This document shows, one piece after another, positions 1-8,985 of a DNA stretch of 64,000 nucleotides. Position numbers and translations under genes: made by a program. Under the pieces are notes generated by a model, which saw only the letters and a program-made list of their open reading frames with translations, did no database searches and was not told the DNA's origin. Position 1 is the stretch's first letter, and the number at the start of each line of letters is the position of its first letter. The DNA is from Acidimicrobiales bacterium (lineage in GTDB: Bacteria > Actinomycetota > Acidimicrobiia > Acidimicrobiales > Poriferisodalaceae), in contig JAWKIQ010000002.1 in assembly GCA_041394185.1 (NCBI GenBank), positions 1,116,001 to 1,180,000 on the forward strand. The letters run 5' to 3'.

Positions 1-415
1 CATCTACAAGGGTGGCCAAACCAACGGGCGTGGGTTCATTGCCCTGGCGGCGTTGATCTTCGGCAACTACAAGGTGCGCGGAATCCTGATCGGCGCCCTG
101 CTGTTCGCCTATCCCTTCAGCCTGGCCCTCACCGACTTCGACGGCAAGGCGACGCGTGCCCTGCTGCTGGTGATCGCACTGGGTCTGGGCGCAATGGCTG
201 CTTGGAGCGTGCATCGCGAGCGGGTCATCGATGCGTTCATCGCGGCAGGTATCGGCATCACGGTGTTCGTCTGGTACCTGTTCACAGACGCGGCGCCCGC
301 TTGGCTACCCGATGCCATGCCCTATGCGCTGGTGTTGCTGGTGCTGATCTTCAACGTGCAAAAGCTCAGGGTTCCGCGCGCCGACGGCATTCCTTATCGT
401 CGTGGCGAACACTGA
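1..415 (+). CDS. ABC transporter permease, nucleoside/simple sugar type, C-terminal part
   Basis: The gene enters from the left edge, with reading frame beginning at base 2, and stops at 413-415, so only about 137 C-terminal residues are visible. The segment opens with a GRGFIALAALIFGN stretch, typical of the cytoplasmic loop of the second permease of BMP-dependent nucleoside or sugar importers (YufQ-like family). At least three hydrophobic helices follow. It overlaps the nucleoside hydrolase gene by 14 bp, so the two are surely co-transcribed. With the salvage enzymes downstream, nucleosides are the likely substrate; that is inferred from context. The ATPase, the other permease and the binding protein would lie to the left of the window. 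Confidence 0.75.
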   Translation, partial: IYKGGQTNGRGFIALAALIFGNYKVRGILIGALLFAYPFSLALTDFDGKATRALLLVIALGLGAMAAWSVHRERVIDAFIAAGIGITVFVWYLFTDAAPAWLPDAMPYALVLLVLIFNVQKLRVPRADGIPYRRGEH

Positions 416-1433
416 TCGGCCCCAACTGGTTCTCGTTGTCGACACGGGAACCGACGATGCCGGCGCCCTCATCTGGGCGGCAACCGATCCGCGCGTCGAC
501 CTCGTTGCCGTTGTCGCCGACTGGGGAAACGTCGACGTCGACCTGACCGCGCGCAACACCCTCGACGTCCTGCACGCCGCCGGGCGAGACGACGTGCCCG
601 TATTTCGTGGCGGAGGCAAGTCGACGGCCGGAGCCAATCCGGCTCGCTTCGATGCTTCCATCGTGATGGGCACCGACGGTTTGAACGGTGTGCGGTTGGC
701 TCGTGCGCCACGACAGGCCGAAGACCTCGGCGGTGCCGAGGCGCTGGTGAAGCTGGCCAACGAGCGACCAGGGCAGCTGACGCTGGTGGCCGTCAGCCCG
801 TTCACACCTGTGGCAGCGGCGTTGGATCTCGACCCGGAGCTTCCTTCGAAGCTGTGGGACGTCATCATCATGGGCGGCGCCATCGCCTCGGGAGGCAACC
901 TGGGTGCGGTGGCCGAGGCCAACGTCGGAAACGACCCAGCGGCCGCAGCAAAGATGGTCGACGCCTTCGGCGTGCCCGGGGTGCTTGCCAGTGGCCGGGC
1001 TCCCAGGATGGTGCCGCTCGACGCCACCCATGTGGGCACCATCTCCGAGGCCGAGATCGCCGCAGCCGATGCCACGGCCTTGACCGGCGGCCAGGCATTG
1101 CACGCAATCTGGCAGGCCAGCTGGAACTTCGCCCACCTCGAACACGGCGACGGTCTGCCGGTGCACGACCTGCTCGCGGTGTGCTGCTGTGTCGATGACC
1201 AACTGTGCCAGTGGGTCACCATGCCTGTTTCGGTCGACACCGCCGGCGGTCCGGCGTGGGGCATGACCGTCGGCGATCGCCGCATGCCCATGCTCGAACA
1301 GGCGCCGATGCCAGACGAACAGCGGGCCCAACTGTTCGAGCTGCTCGGGTTTGCCCCTGCGCGCTGGAAGGTCGCCATGTCGGCCGACGCCGAGCGGTTC
1401 AGGGCGTTCGTGCACTCGTGGCTCGGGATCTGA
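402..1433 (+). CDS. Inosine/uridine-preferring nucleoside hydrolase family protein
   Basis: This 343-residue protein begins at a GTG inside the end of the permease gene. It shows the N-terminal metal-binding aspartate cluster of nucleoside hydrolases (DTGTDDAGAL, about residues 14-23) and the IIMGGA and NVGNDPAAA segments seen in the IunH family. These enzymes hydrolyse the N-glycosidic bond of ribonucleosides to free base and ribose using a bound Ca2+. The canonical start DxDxxxDD reads here as DTGTDDAG, so the first aspartate spacing differs slightly. Overlap with the permease upstream and nearness to add downstream place it in a nucleoside salvage operon. Base preference cannot be told from sequence. 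Confidence 0.85.
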   Translation: MANTDRPQLVLVVDTGTDDAGALIWAATDPRVDLVAVVADWGNVDVDLTARNTLDVLHAAGRDDVPVFRGGGKSTAGANPARFDASIVMGTDGLNGVRLARAPRQAEDLGGAEALVKLANERPGQLTLVAVSPFTPVAAALDLDPELPSKLWDVIIMGGAIASGGNLGAVAEANVGNDPAAAAKMVDAFGVPGVLASGRAPRMVPLDATHVGTISEAEIAAADATALTGGQALHAIWQASWNFAHLEHGDGLPVHDLLAVCCCVDDQLCQWVTMPVSVDTAGGPAWGMTVGDRRMPMLEQAPMPDEQRAQLFELLGFAPARWKVAMSADAERFRAFVHSWLGI

Positions 1434-1441
1434 GGCCGGCC

Positions 1442-2515
1442 ATGTCGTTCTCGCTCGAGCAGATCGCAGCCTTGCCCAAGGCACTTCTCCACGACCATCT
1501 CGATGGTGGGCTGAGACCGGCCACCATCCTCGAGCTGGCCGACGAGATCGGTCACCCGCTGCCGTCCACCGATCTCGACGAGCTCGCTGAATGGTTCGTT
1601 CGTGGCGCCAACACGAAGGATCTGCTGCAGTACCTGGCCACCTTCGAGCACACGATCGCCGTCATGCAGTCGGCGGCACATCTGCATCGGGTCGCCCGAG
1701 AGGCCGCTCTCGACCTGGCAGCCGACGGTGTCGTATACGCCGAGGTCAGATTCGCGCCCGAGAATCACCAGCTCGGTGGGCTCGGTCTCGACGATGTCAT
1801 GGAGGCCGTGCAAGACGGCTTCAGGGACGGAATGGCCCAGGCCCGCTCGGCGGGCAACCCGATCATCGTCAACACCATCGTCTGCGCCATGCGTCAGGCA
1901 GATCGCTCTGGAGAGATAGCTCGGCTGGCCGTCGATTGGAGCCGACGCGACGACCGGGTCGTCGCCTTCGACCTGGCCGGCCCCGAGACGGGCTTCCCCC
2001 CGACCGATCACATGCAGGCAATAGACACGGTGCGCCGGTCGCACCTGCACTTGACCCTGCACGCCAGCGAGCCACCCGGGCTCGAACTGATCGATCAGGC
2101 TCTCTACTGCGGTGCCGAGCGGATCGGGCACGGGGTGCGCCTTCGCGAGGACATCACCTGGGAAGATGGCCGGATTGCCCAGCTCGGTCGGCTGGCCAGA
2201 TACGTGCTCGAACGCCAAGTGCCTCTCGAGATGGCCCCCAGCTGTCACGTTCACGTCGGAGCCGTCGAGTCGTTCGACCAACACCCGCTGGCGGCATTTC
2301 ACCGACACGGCTTCGTGGTGACGGTCAACACCGACAACCGTCTCATGAGCGGGGTCAGCGTCAGCAGCGAGACCTTCCATCTTGCGCAGGCATTCGATCT
2401 GACCATGGCCGAGTTGGGTCAGCTGGCCGTGGCCGGTGTCGAGTCGTCGTTCAGCGACTGGTCCGAACGCAGGCGCATCGTCGACGACGTCATCCGTCCG
2501 GCCTACGGGATCTGA
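1442..2515 (+). CDS. Adenosine deaminase family protein, diverged paralogue
   Basis: This 357-residue member of the adenosine/AMP deaminase family begins at the ATG 8 bp after the nucleoside hydrolase stop. The zinc motif HDHLDGG is at residues 17-23 and the later ERIGHGVR and VNTDNRLMS segments are present. The catalytic motif is HASE (residues 207-210) instead of the usual HAGE, and the usual S/TSNxxTG element reads SCHVHVG. A second copy at 5378-6454 keeps HAGE and TSNVHTG, so this copy may have moved to another 6-aminopurine nucleoside. The catalytic glutamate is retained, so activity is likely. It is followed with a 1-base gap by another deaminase-like gene. Confidence 0.85.
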   Translation: MSFSLEQIAALPKALLHDHLDGGLRPATILELADEIGHPLPSTDLDELAEWFVRGANTKDLLQYLATFEHTIAVMQSAAHLHRVAREAALDLAADGVVYAEVRFAPENHQLGGLGLDDVMEAVQDGFRDGMAQARSAGNPIIVNTIVCAMRQADRSGEIARLAVDWSRRDDRVVAFDLAGPETGFPPTDHMQAIDTVRRSHLHLTLHASEPPGLELIDQALYCGAERIGHGVRLREDITWEDGRIAQLGRLARYVLERQVPLEMAPSCHVHVGAVESFDQHPLAAFHRHGFVVTVNTDNRLMSGVSVSSETFHLAQAFDLTMAELGQLAVAGVESSFSDWSERRRIVDDVIRPAYGI

Positions 2516-2516
2516 G

Positions 2517-3791
2517 ATGAGCACTCGCATCGACGCCGGATGGGTGATCACCCCATCGGGTGCGATCGCAAGTTCCTCTGTGGTGTTCGACGTCGACGGA
2601 TGCATCACGTGGGTCGGGCCGACCGGCGATGCTCCATCGGCCGAGCGCGTAGTCGACTGCACTTGGGGGCTCGTTGCGCCCGGTCTGATCGATTCGCACA
2701 CCCACCTGGGCCTGTCGTGGGCCAAGGCCCTCGGGCCGACCCAGGGTCATCCTGTCTATGACGTCTTCTGGCCGCGCGAGAGCTCGCTCGACCACGACCT
2801 GGTCAGGGCCTTCGCCGCGTCCAGTGCCGCCGAGGCACTGCTTTGTGGCACCACCTGCGTGGCCGACCACTACTTCTTCGCCGACGCTTCGGTAGAGGCG
2901 ACGACCTCGGTAGGCATTCGCTCGGTGGTCGGCGAGACGATGGCCACCCGTCACGTTCCCCATCACGGGCCACAGTCGGTCAGGCGTGGCATCGACTTTG
3001 TCGAACGCCACTCGGCGACGCCGCTGGTGCATCCGGCCTTGACCCCTCACGCCCTCGACACGATGGGAGCCGAGGCGCTGGGCGAGGTCGCAGCCGAGGC
3101 CAGACGACTAGGCGTCATAGTGCACATGCACGTGGCCCAATCCGAACGCGAGGTCGCTCTGATCCGTTCGGAGTATGGGTGCGGATCGGTCGAAAAGATC
3201 GCCGAGTTGGGCCTGCTGGATCAGCCACTCGTGGCCGCTCACGCAATGCACGCCTCTGCCGCCGAGCTCGAGCTACTGGCCAGCAGCGAAGCCGTCACCA
3301 CCGTATATTGCCCAACCGTTCACGCCGGGCTGGGCCGCACCCTTCCCGCGGCACGGCTGATGCGGCTGGGCGGCCGTGTCGCCTTGGGCACCGATGCTGT
3401 CCCGACCCAGCGCCGCGACATCGCAACCGAGGCCAGGGTCGCAGCGGTTGCTCAACAGGTTCTCGAAACCGACGCCGGAGCCCTGTCGGTGGCCCAGGCC
3501 TTCCAGATGGCCTCTGCCGCTGGCGCCAATGCGCTGGGCCTCGCGACCCTGGTGGGCAGCATCGAGGTGGGCAAGCAGGCCGATCTGGTCGCACATCGCC
3601 TGGACCGCGCGGCGGTCGAGCCCTTCACCGACCCGATGGCGGCGTGGACGGTGTCGGGCGCCGACCTGGTGGACAGCGTCTGGGTCGACGGTCGGCGGGT
3701 TGTCGAGCAAGGCCGCCTGACGATGGTCGACGAAACCGACGTGGCCGCCGCGGCCCAACGAGCCCGAGCCGACCTGTTTGCACGGGTCTGA
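2517..3791 (+). CDS. Amidohydrolase family deaminase (MtaD/SsnA/TrzN-like)
   Basis: This 424-residue metal-dependent hydrolase starts at the ATG one base after the preceding stop. The HTHLG metal motif is at residues 61-65, followed by HMHVAQSE, AHAMH and GTDAVP, the ordered signature of cytosine deaminase/MTA-SAH deaminase type enzymes. These remove an amino group from a heterocyclic base or nucleoside. In this operon a purine or pyrimidine base or a nucleoside derivative is the likely substrate, but the exact one cannot be assigned. SsnA, linked to selenium-dependent hydroxylases, is a distant relative; I see no reason to prefer that role here. Confidence 0.8.
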   Translation: MSTRIDAGWVITPSGAIASSSVVFDVDGCITWVGPTGDAPSAERVVDCTWGLVAPGLIDSHTHLGLSWAKALGPTQGHPVYDVFWPRESSLDHDLVRAFAASSAAEALLCGTTCVADHYFFADASVEATTSVGIRSVVGETMATRHVPHHGPQSVRRGIDFVERHSATPLVHPALTPHALDTMGAEALGEVAAEARRLGVIVHMHVAQSEREVALIRSEYGCGSVEKIAELGLLDQPLVAAHAMHASAAELELLASSEAVTTVYCPTVHAGLGRTLPAARLMRLGGRVALGTDAVPTQRRDIATEARVAAVAQQVLETDAGALSVAQAFQMASAAGANALGLATLVGSIEVGKQADLVAHRLDRAAVEPFTDPMAAWTVSGADLVDSVWVDGRRVVEQGRLTMVDETDVAAAAQRARADLFARV

Positions 3792-3818
3792 CAGCTGGTC
3801 TCTGGTCAGTTCCAGCTG
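3792..3818. terminator. Bidirectional hairpin between convergent genes
   Basis: CAGCTGG at 3792-3798 pairs perfectly with CCAGCTG at 3812-3818 around a 13-base loop, exactly between the convergent stops of the deaminase and the PhyH gene. No strong U-tract follows, so it may be an inefficient or Rho-assisted terminator. Confidence 0.4.
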
Positions 3819-4648
3819 CGGAATGGGAGATCGGATGGGCGCTGGATCCAGTTGTCCTCGACCCACGTGGCTTTCGGATCGAAGATGTGCAGCGTGTAGG
3901 CGTGCCGACTCTTGTCGCTGCGGTTGGTGTCGCTGCGATGTGGGCACATTCCGTTGATCGCCACCACGGTGCCGGTCGAAGCCTCCAAGGGCACCAACGT
4001 GTCGTCGGCTTGGTACGGCGGAGCCCACTCTTCGAGGAAGGTCGTGTCGCCGTTGCGCCGCATGCGAGACCTCTGCTGGCGCCGGCGGTGACCGCCCGGT
4101 TCGGCCCACAGGCACCCGTTCTCGAGCGTTGCCGGTTCGAGAGCCACCCACAACCCCATCGTGCGCATCGGCTCGGTCCACAAGAAGGCGTGGTCGTTGT
4201 GCAACACGACCTCGCCGCCGATACCCGGCTGCTTGTAGATGTACATCGACTGGGCCAGCATGGCGTCGCCATAACCCAGGTCGGTTGCCACCTCGGCCAG
4301 GCCGAGCCGTCGAGCGAAACGGTCATAGACGGGGTCCAGGTCGTGCATAGCGTGGCCGAACTTGTTGACCGCCAGCTCCTTGGGGCGGTTCAGCTGACCA
4401 TCCTCGTCGACGGCTTCGGCTTCCCAGAAGAAGCTCATGCCCGCAGCCGAATCTAGGAAATAGCTGTCGCGGATGTTCGAGTCGGCCTCATTGGTCGAAA
4501 ACACCGCCGCCACCGCGGAGGGGTCGACGGCATCGAGCAGTTCCGAGGTGCGGTCGCGTAGCAGCTGACAATCCTGCGGGTCGATCAGATCGGGGATCAC
4601 GACGAATCCGTCCCTGTCGAAGGTCTCGATCTGCTCTTCTGTCAACAC
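3806..4648 (-). CDS. Phytanoyl-CoA dioxygenase (PhyH) family Fe(II)/2-oxoglutarate oxygenase
   Basis: This is a 280-residue protein with a GTG start. The N-terminus (EQIETFDRDGFVVIPDLI) is the typical PhyH opening. An HxD metal pair is visible as H150 and D152 (HNDHAF), with a distal histidine at about H237 (CPHRS) and an arginine at R248 that could hold the 2-oxoglutarate carboxylate. These cytosolic oxygenases hydroxylate diverse substrates, and this one cannot be assigned a substrate. It lies on the opposite strand to the salvage genes, 48 bp downstream of upp, and may be read through from upp. Confidence 0.8.
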   Translation of the reverse strand: MLTEEQIETFDRDGFVVIPDLIDPQDCQLLRDRTSELLDAVDPSAVAAVFSTNEADSNIRDSYFLDSAAGMSFFWEAEAVDEDGQLNRPKELAVNKFGHAMHDLDPVYDRFARRLGLAEVATDLGYGDAMLAQSMYIYKQPGIGGEVVLHNDHAFLWTEPMRTMGLWVALEPATLENGCLWAEPGGHRRRQQRSRMRRNGDTTFLEEWAPPYQADDTLVPLEASTGTVVAINGMCPHRSDTNRSDKSRHAYTLHIFDPKATWVEDNWIQRPSDLPFRSWN

Positions 4649-4696
4649 TGCAGCCTCACTTCGTTAGGTGCTCTTGGGTCTCTGCGTTCGCGGAGC

Positions 4697-5326
4697 TCAC
4701 TTCGTTCCGTAGATCCTGTCGCCGGCATCGCCCAGACCCGGAACGATATAGCCGTGCTCGTTCAAGTGGCTGTCGATGGCCGCGGTGTAGATGGGCACAT
4801 CGGGGTGGGCCGCTTGCAGGGCCTCTATCCCTTCTGGTGCGGCCAACAGACAGATGAACTTGAGCGACTTGGGGTGCAGCTGTTTGATCTTCTCCAAGGC
4901 CGCGATAGCCGAATTGCCCGTTGCCAACATCGGGTCGGCCACGATCACATCGCGAATCTCGAGGTCGGCGGGCACCTTGAAGTAGTACTCGATGGCCTGC
5001 AGGGTGTCGTGGTCTCGGTATAGCCCGATATGGCCGACCCTGGCCGAAGGAACAGCCGCCAACATCCCGTCTACCAGGCCGTTGCCGGCACGCAGTATCG
5101 AGATGAAGCACAACTTCTTGCCATCGATGGTGGGTGCGTCCATCGGCCCCATCGGCGTCTCGATCGCCTCGGTGGTGACCGGCAGGTCGCGGGTCGCCTC
5201 GTACGCCAGGAACATCGCTATCTCGTGCAGCAACGCACGAAACTTGGACGTGCTGGTCTGCTTGCGGCGCATGTTGGTCAGCTTGTGCTGGATGAGTGGG
5301 TGCTCGATCACCGTCACGTTGGCCAT
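4697..5326 (-). CDS. upp: Uracil phosphoribosyltransferase
   Basis: This 209-residue protein converts uracil and PRPP to UMP in pyrimidine salvage. Recognisable Upp elements are the HPLIQHKLTNMR opening, the ISILRAGNGL segment, the PRPP-binding loop VADPMLATGNSA and the C-terminal GLGDAGDRIYGTK. The ATG at 5326 is chosen because it gives the normal family N-terminus; an in-frame extension upstream has no family similarity. It is divergent from the second adenosine deaminase, with 51 bp between the two starts that must hold both promoters. Confidence 0.95.
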   Translation of the reverse strand: MANVTVIEHPLIQHKLTNMRRKQTSTSKFRALLHEIAMFLAYEATRDLPVTTEAIETPMGPMDAPTIDGKKLCFISILRAGNGLVDGMLAAVPSARVGHIGLYRDHDTLQAIEYYFKVPADLEIRDVIVADPMLATGNSAIAALEKIKQLHPKSLKFICLLAAPEGIEALQAAHPDVPIYTAAIDSHLNEHGYIVPGLGDAGDRIYGTK

Positions 5327-5377
5327 GGTCCCGATCTTCCCACACGGGCCGCCGGACCCCCGCCGGTATCGTGTCGT

Positions 5378-6454
5378 ATGGCCATCGATACGGAAACGAT
5401 CCGTTCTCTTCCCAAGGTCCTCTTGCACGACCACCTCGACGGCGGTGTCAGGCCCCAGACGATCATCGACCTGGCACCCGAGAACAACTACGACCGCTTG
5501 CCCACATCAGATCCCGACGAATTGGCTCAGTGGGTGCAGCGGGGTGCCAACCGGCTCGATCTGGTCTTGTACCTGGAGACCTTCGCCCACACGGTCGGCG
5601 TCATGCAGACCAAGGATTCGCTCGAGCGTGTCGCGTACGAATGCGGCGTCGACCTGCACGACGACGGTGTCGTCTACGCCGAGGTCCGCTTTGCCCCCGA
5701 GCTTCACACCGAACTCGGTTTGACCCTCGACGAGGTCGTCGAGTCGGTCAACGCTGGTTTCGAGCGCGCCTCGGCCGAAACGGGCATCGTGCTGGGAATC
5801 TTGTGCACTGCGATGCGCCACCAGGCGAGGTCTCTGGAAATCGCCGAGTTGGCCGTCAGGCACAGGCATCGCGGCGTTGTGGGGTTCGACATCGCGGGTG
5901 CCGAGGCCGGTAACCCACCGACCCGTCACCTCGACGCGTTCCACTACATCCAGCGCCACAACTTCCACTTCACCATCCACGCCGGCGAGGCCTACGGCCC
6001 TCCCTCTATCTGGGAGGCCCTCCAGTACTGCGGTGCCGAGCGTCTGGGCCACGGGGTAAGAATCGTCGACAACATCTACACAGACGACGACGGCGAGATC
6101 GTGCTCGGCGAGCTGGCCGCGTTCGTTCGAGACCGGCGTATACCGCTGGAGGTGTGCCCGACCTCCAACGTCCACACCGGTGCTGCCGAGTCGATCGAGA
6201 CCCACCCGATCGACCTTCTGAAGCGGCTCAAGTTCCGCGTCACGGTCAACACCGACAACCGCCTGATGAGCAACGTCACCATGACCAGCGAGATGAAGGC
6301 ACTGGTAGATGCCTTCGGCTACGACATCAAAGACATCCAATGGCTCACCATCAACGCCATGAAGTCGAGCTTTTGGCCCTTCGACGATCGCCTGCGGATC
6401 ATCAACGACATCATCAAGCCGGCCTACGCCAAGGCCCTGGGCGAAGAGGGCTGA
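5378..6454 (+). CDS. add: Adenosine deaminase
   Basis: This 358-residue protein starts at the ATG at 5378, giving MAIDTETIRSLPK. Zinc and catalytic motifs are canonical: HDHLDGG, the HAGEAYGP loop with catalytic glutamate, ERLGHGVR, TSNVHTGA and NTDNRLMS. The enzyme deaminates adenosine and deoxyadenosine to inosine derivatives. It resembles the paralogue at 1442-2515 along its full length but keeps the standard catalytic loop. It is followed after 7 bp by a sugar kinase gene and likely starts an operon running through menE. Confidence 0.92.
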   Translation: MAIDTETIRSLPKVLLHDHLDGGVRPQTIIDLAPENNYDRLPTSDPDELAQWVQRGANRLDLVLYLETFAHTVGVMQTKDSLERVAYECGVDLHDDGVVYAEVRFAPELHTELGLTLDEVVESVNAGFERASAETGIVLGILCTAMRHQARSLEIAELAVRHRHRGVVGFDIAGAEAGNPPTRHLDAFHYIQRHNFHFTIHAGEAYGPPSIWEALQYCGAERLGHGVRIVDNIYTDDDGEIVLGELAAFVRDRRIPLEVCPTSNVHTGAAESIETHPIDLLKRLKFRVTVNTDNRLMSNVTMTSEMKALVDAFGYDIKDIQWLTINAMKSSFWPFDDRLRIINDIIKPAYAKALGEEG

Positions 6455-6461
6455 CGCCCTG

Positions 6462-7340
6462 GTGTCAACCTCGGACCAGCCGCTCATCGTCGCACTCGGC
6501 GACCTGATCGGCGATGTTGTGGTCGAACTCGAATCTCAGTACCGGCCAGGAACCGACACCCAGGCCACCATCACCCGCCGTCGCGGCGGGTCGGCGGCCA
6601 ATGTCGCCGCGGCAGCGGCAGCCGCCGGGGCTCGTGGCCGCTTCGTGGGACGCGTGGGCGCCGACTCGCTGGGCGACGAGTTATTGGCCGAGCTCGACCG
6701 CTTCGGCGTGGAAGCGGTTGTCGAGCGCGGCGGCCGAACCGGTTCGGTGGTTTCGATCGTTCATCTCGACGGCGAGCGTTCGCTGTTGACCGACCGGGGG
6801 TCTGCCGGCGACCTGGCCGCCCTTCCGCCGGGTGCTCTGGAAGGGGCATCGGCATTGCACGTGCCGCTGTATGCCCTTGCGGTCGAGCCGTTGGCGTCGC
6901 TGGTGGGTCAAGCGATCGAGACTGCGGTTTCTCTTGGAGTGTTGGCAAGCGTCGATGCCTCCAGCGTGCCCGTGGTCGAAGAGTTCGGTGCCATCGACCT
7001 TGTCGACTGGTGTGTCCAGCGCGGGGTCTCGGTGTTGTTCTGCAACGACGACGAATACCTGGCGCTCGACGGCGCCGCCGATGGGCGGGGCGACATGGTG
7101 GTCGTGCACAAGCGCGGACCGCACCCGGCGGTGGTGCACATCGATGGTGGCCGGGTCGAGGTGCCGGTGACGGCGGTCGCCGATGTCGTCGATTCGACCG
7201 GTGCCGGCGACGCCTTCGCGGCCGGAACGCTAGCTTCGGTCTGTTCTGGTGCCGACTGGGTTCAGGCGGTCGCTCGAGGTCACCAGTTGGCCGCCAAGGC
7301 GGTCTCGCGCACAGGAGCTCTCCGAGGAGTCGAACCATGA
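6462..7340 (+). CDS. psuK: PfkB family sugar kinase, probable pseudouridine kinase
   Basis: This 292-residue ribokinase-type kinase has a GTG start. The substrate-side GGSAANVA motif lies at residues 42-49 and the ATP/anion-hole motif DSTGAGDAFAAG at 244-255, with D250 as the expected catalytic base. It overlaps by 4 bp (ATGA) the pseudouridine-5'-phosphate glycosidase gene. PsuK phosphorylates pseudouridine, which PsuG then splits into uracil and ribose 5-phosphate. The assignment of pseudouridine as substrate rests on this coupling; PfkB sequence alone would only say sugar or nucleoside kinase. Confidence 0.85.
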   Translation: MSTSDQPLIVALGDLIGDVVVELESQYRPGTDTQATITRRRGGSAANVAAAAAAAGARGRFVGRVGADSLGDELLAELDRFGVEAVVERGGRTGSVVSIVHLDGERSLLTDRGSAGDLAALPPGALEGASALHVPLYALAVEPLASLVGQAIETAVSLGVLASVDASSVPVVEEFGAIDLVDWCVQRGVSVLFCNDDEYLALDGAADGRGDMVVVHKRGPHPAVVHIDGGRVEVPVTAVADVVDSTGAGDAFAAGTLASVCSGADWVQAVARGHQLAAKAVSRTGALRGVEP

Positions 7341-8245
7341 CGGCAACCAGAACCAGTGACGAGGTGGGCCAGGCTCTCTCTGACGGATGGGCAGTGGTTG
7401 CCCTGGAGTCGACGATCTTCAGCAATCTGGGCCTTCCTTCCCCTGACAACCTCAGCGCCTACGAGCGGTGCACAGCGGCGATCCGCGCCGCCGGTGCAGT
7501 GCCCGCCATGACGTGCGTTCTCGACGGCGTGCCTCGTGCCGGAATAGAACCAAACGAGCTCGACCGCGTATTGCAGGGTGACGCGAAGGTCGCCGCCAAG
7601 GGTTTGCCGGTGGCCATGGGCACCGGCCTCGACGTCGGCGTGACGACCGTGTCGGCGTCGATGGCCATTGCCGCATCGGTTGGCATCAAGGTGTTCGCCA
7701 CCGGAGGAATCGGCGGGGTTCACCGCGGCAGCGAAACCACGGGCGACGTCAGCAGCGACCTGACGGCCTTGGCCACCTACCCGGTGGCTTGCGTGTCGGC
7801 AGGGGCCAAGGCCTTCCTCGACCTGGCGCGCACGCTCGAGTATCTCGAGACTCTGGGTGTGCCCGTGGTCGGTGTCGGCACCGACCGCTTTCCGGCCTTC
7901 TACACCCGAGACTCGGGTCTGCCCGTGCCCCACACCGTGCCCGACGCCGCGACCGCGGCCGCGGTCCTGGCAGCGATGCCAGAGATCGGCCACAAGGGTG
8001 GGGTGCTGTTCGCGGTGCCGATCCCCGAGGCAGCCGAACTCGACGCCGAGCGCCTCGGTGCTGCGCTTGACCAAGCGTTGGCCGACGCCGACCAGGCCAA
8101 ACTCAGCGGGCCCGAAGTCACCCCGTTTGTCTTGGGTCGCATCATGCAAGCCACCGACGGCCGGTCGATTCCCGCCAACCTGGCTCTGGCCGAGAACAAC
8201 GCCTCGGTTGCCGCCCAGATAGCCGTGGCTCTGGCAACTCGTTGA
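7337..8245 (+). CDS. psuG: Pseudouridine-5'-phosphate glycosidase
   Basis: This 302-residue protein matches the PsuG family in length and in conserved blocks: VALESTIFSNLGLP near the N-terminus, the Lys-containing KGLPVAMGTGLDVGVTTVSA region, FATGGIGGVHRG, and PANLALAENNA near the C-terminus. It splits pseudouridine 5'-phosphate reversibly to uracil and ribose 5-phosphate, a route for RNA-derived pseudouridine. The uracil can be used by Upp encoded nearby. The ATG at 7337 overlaps the kinase stop, so translation is probably coupled. Confidence 0.95.
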   Translation: MTATRTSDEVGQALSDGWAVVALESTIFSNLGLPSPDNLSAYERCTAAIRAAGAVPAMTCVLDGVPRAGIEPNELDRVLQGDAKVAAKGLPVAMGTGLDVGVTTVSASMAIAASVGIKVFATGGIGGVHRGSETTGDVSSDLTALATYPVACVSAGAKAFLDLARTLEYLETLGVPVVGVGTDRFPAFYTRDSGLPVPHTVPDAATAAAVLAAMPEIGHKGGVLFAVPIPEAAELDAERLGAALDQALADADQAKLSGPEVTPFVLGRIMQATDGRSIPANLALAENNASVAAQIAVALATR

Positions 8246-8985
8246 GCGCCGGCGATATCACAGTCGTCTTGTGCGCCCTCACCTTGGGCGCAACGGTCAA
8301 GGCGCTCACAGGCATGGGCCTGCCCCTGGTGGCCATACCCATCGCGTCGTTGTTCGTGCCGGTCGAAACGGCCGTTGTCGCGGTGTCTTTGCCCAACATG
8401 GTGTCGAACGCATTGCTGATAGGCGAACACCGCCAAGGGCGCAGCGAGGCGACGTTCTTGCCGCGCATGGTCGTTTGGGGCATCGCCGGCGCTGTGGTTG
8501 GCACGTGGCTGTTGTCGACGCTCGATGAACGAGTGCTGCTGGTCATGCTGGCGTTTGCAGTCTGTGTGTTCCTGGTGGTCAGCATCCGAAACCCGGCCTT
8601 CGCCTGGAGCGACAACGTCGCACGGCGCGGAACACCGGTAGCCGGATTCGTCGGCGGCGTGTTCCAGGGCGCGGCCGGAATATCAGGACCCATCGTGGTG
8701 TCGTGGACCCACGGCATGCGAATGTCCAAGCATGCGTTCGTGTTCGCGATCACGGTCATGTTCGCCATCACCGGTGCGGTGCAGATTGTGTCGATGACAG
8801 CTCTGGGCCTGTGGACGGTCGAACGGTTCGCAGTCGCCGTGGTCGGCGCTGCGGTGGTCGGGTTCATCACCCCGGTCATCATGCGCATGGGCCGCAAGAT
8901 CACGGGCACCTGGTTCGACCGCCTCATACTGGGTGTCCTCGGGGTCTCGGCGGTCAGCCTCGTGGTGCAAGCTGTTACGTCATGA
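8242..8985 (+). CDS. TauE/SafE family membrane permease
   Basis: This 247-residue integral membrane protein has a TTG start overlapping the psuG stop. About seven to eight hydrophobic helices form two repeated halves, as in the TauE/SafE (DUF81) family of sulfite, sulfonate or organic-acid exporters. The GVFQGAAGISGPIV segment is the typical second-half motif. Substrate is unknown. It overlaps both neighbours by 4 bp and so belongs to the psuK-psuG-menE transcription unit, but no functional link to either is evident. Confidence 0.8.
   Translation: MSAGDITVVLCALTLGATVKALTGMGLPLVAIPIASLFVPVETAVVAVSLPNMVSNALLIGEHRQGRSEATFLPRMVVWGIAGAVVGTWLLSTLDERVLLVMLAFAVCVFLVVSIRNPAFAWSDNVARRGTPVAGFVGGVFQGAAGISGPIVVSWTHGMRMSKHAFVFAITVMFAITGAVQIVSMTALGLWTVERFAVAVVGAAVVGFITPVIMRMGRKITGTWFDRLILGVLGVSAVSLVVQAVTS

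Noticed and set aside
305..2725. Very long open frame on the minus strand across the nucleoside genes
   Set aside because: It is an antisense shadow of high-GC genes with strong third-position bias; the plus-strand frames have clear family motifs.
2517..3791. Amidohydrolase as SsnA of a selenium-dependent molybdenum hydroxylase system
   Set aside because: Tempting because of selAB and the XDH-like gene, but it sits in a nucleoside salvage operon 36 kb or more from those genes and no YqeB/YqeC-type partner is present.
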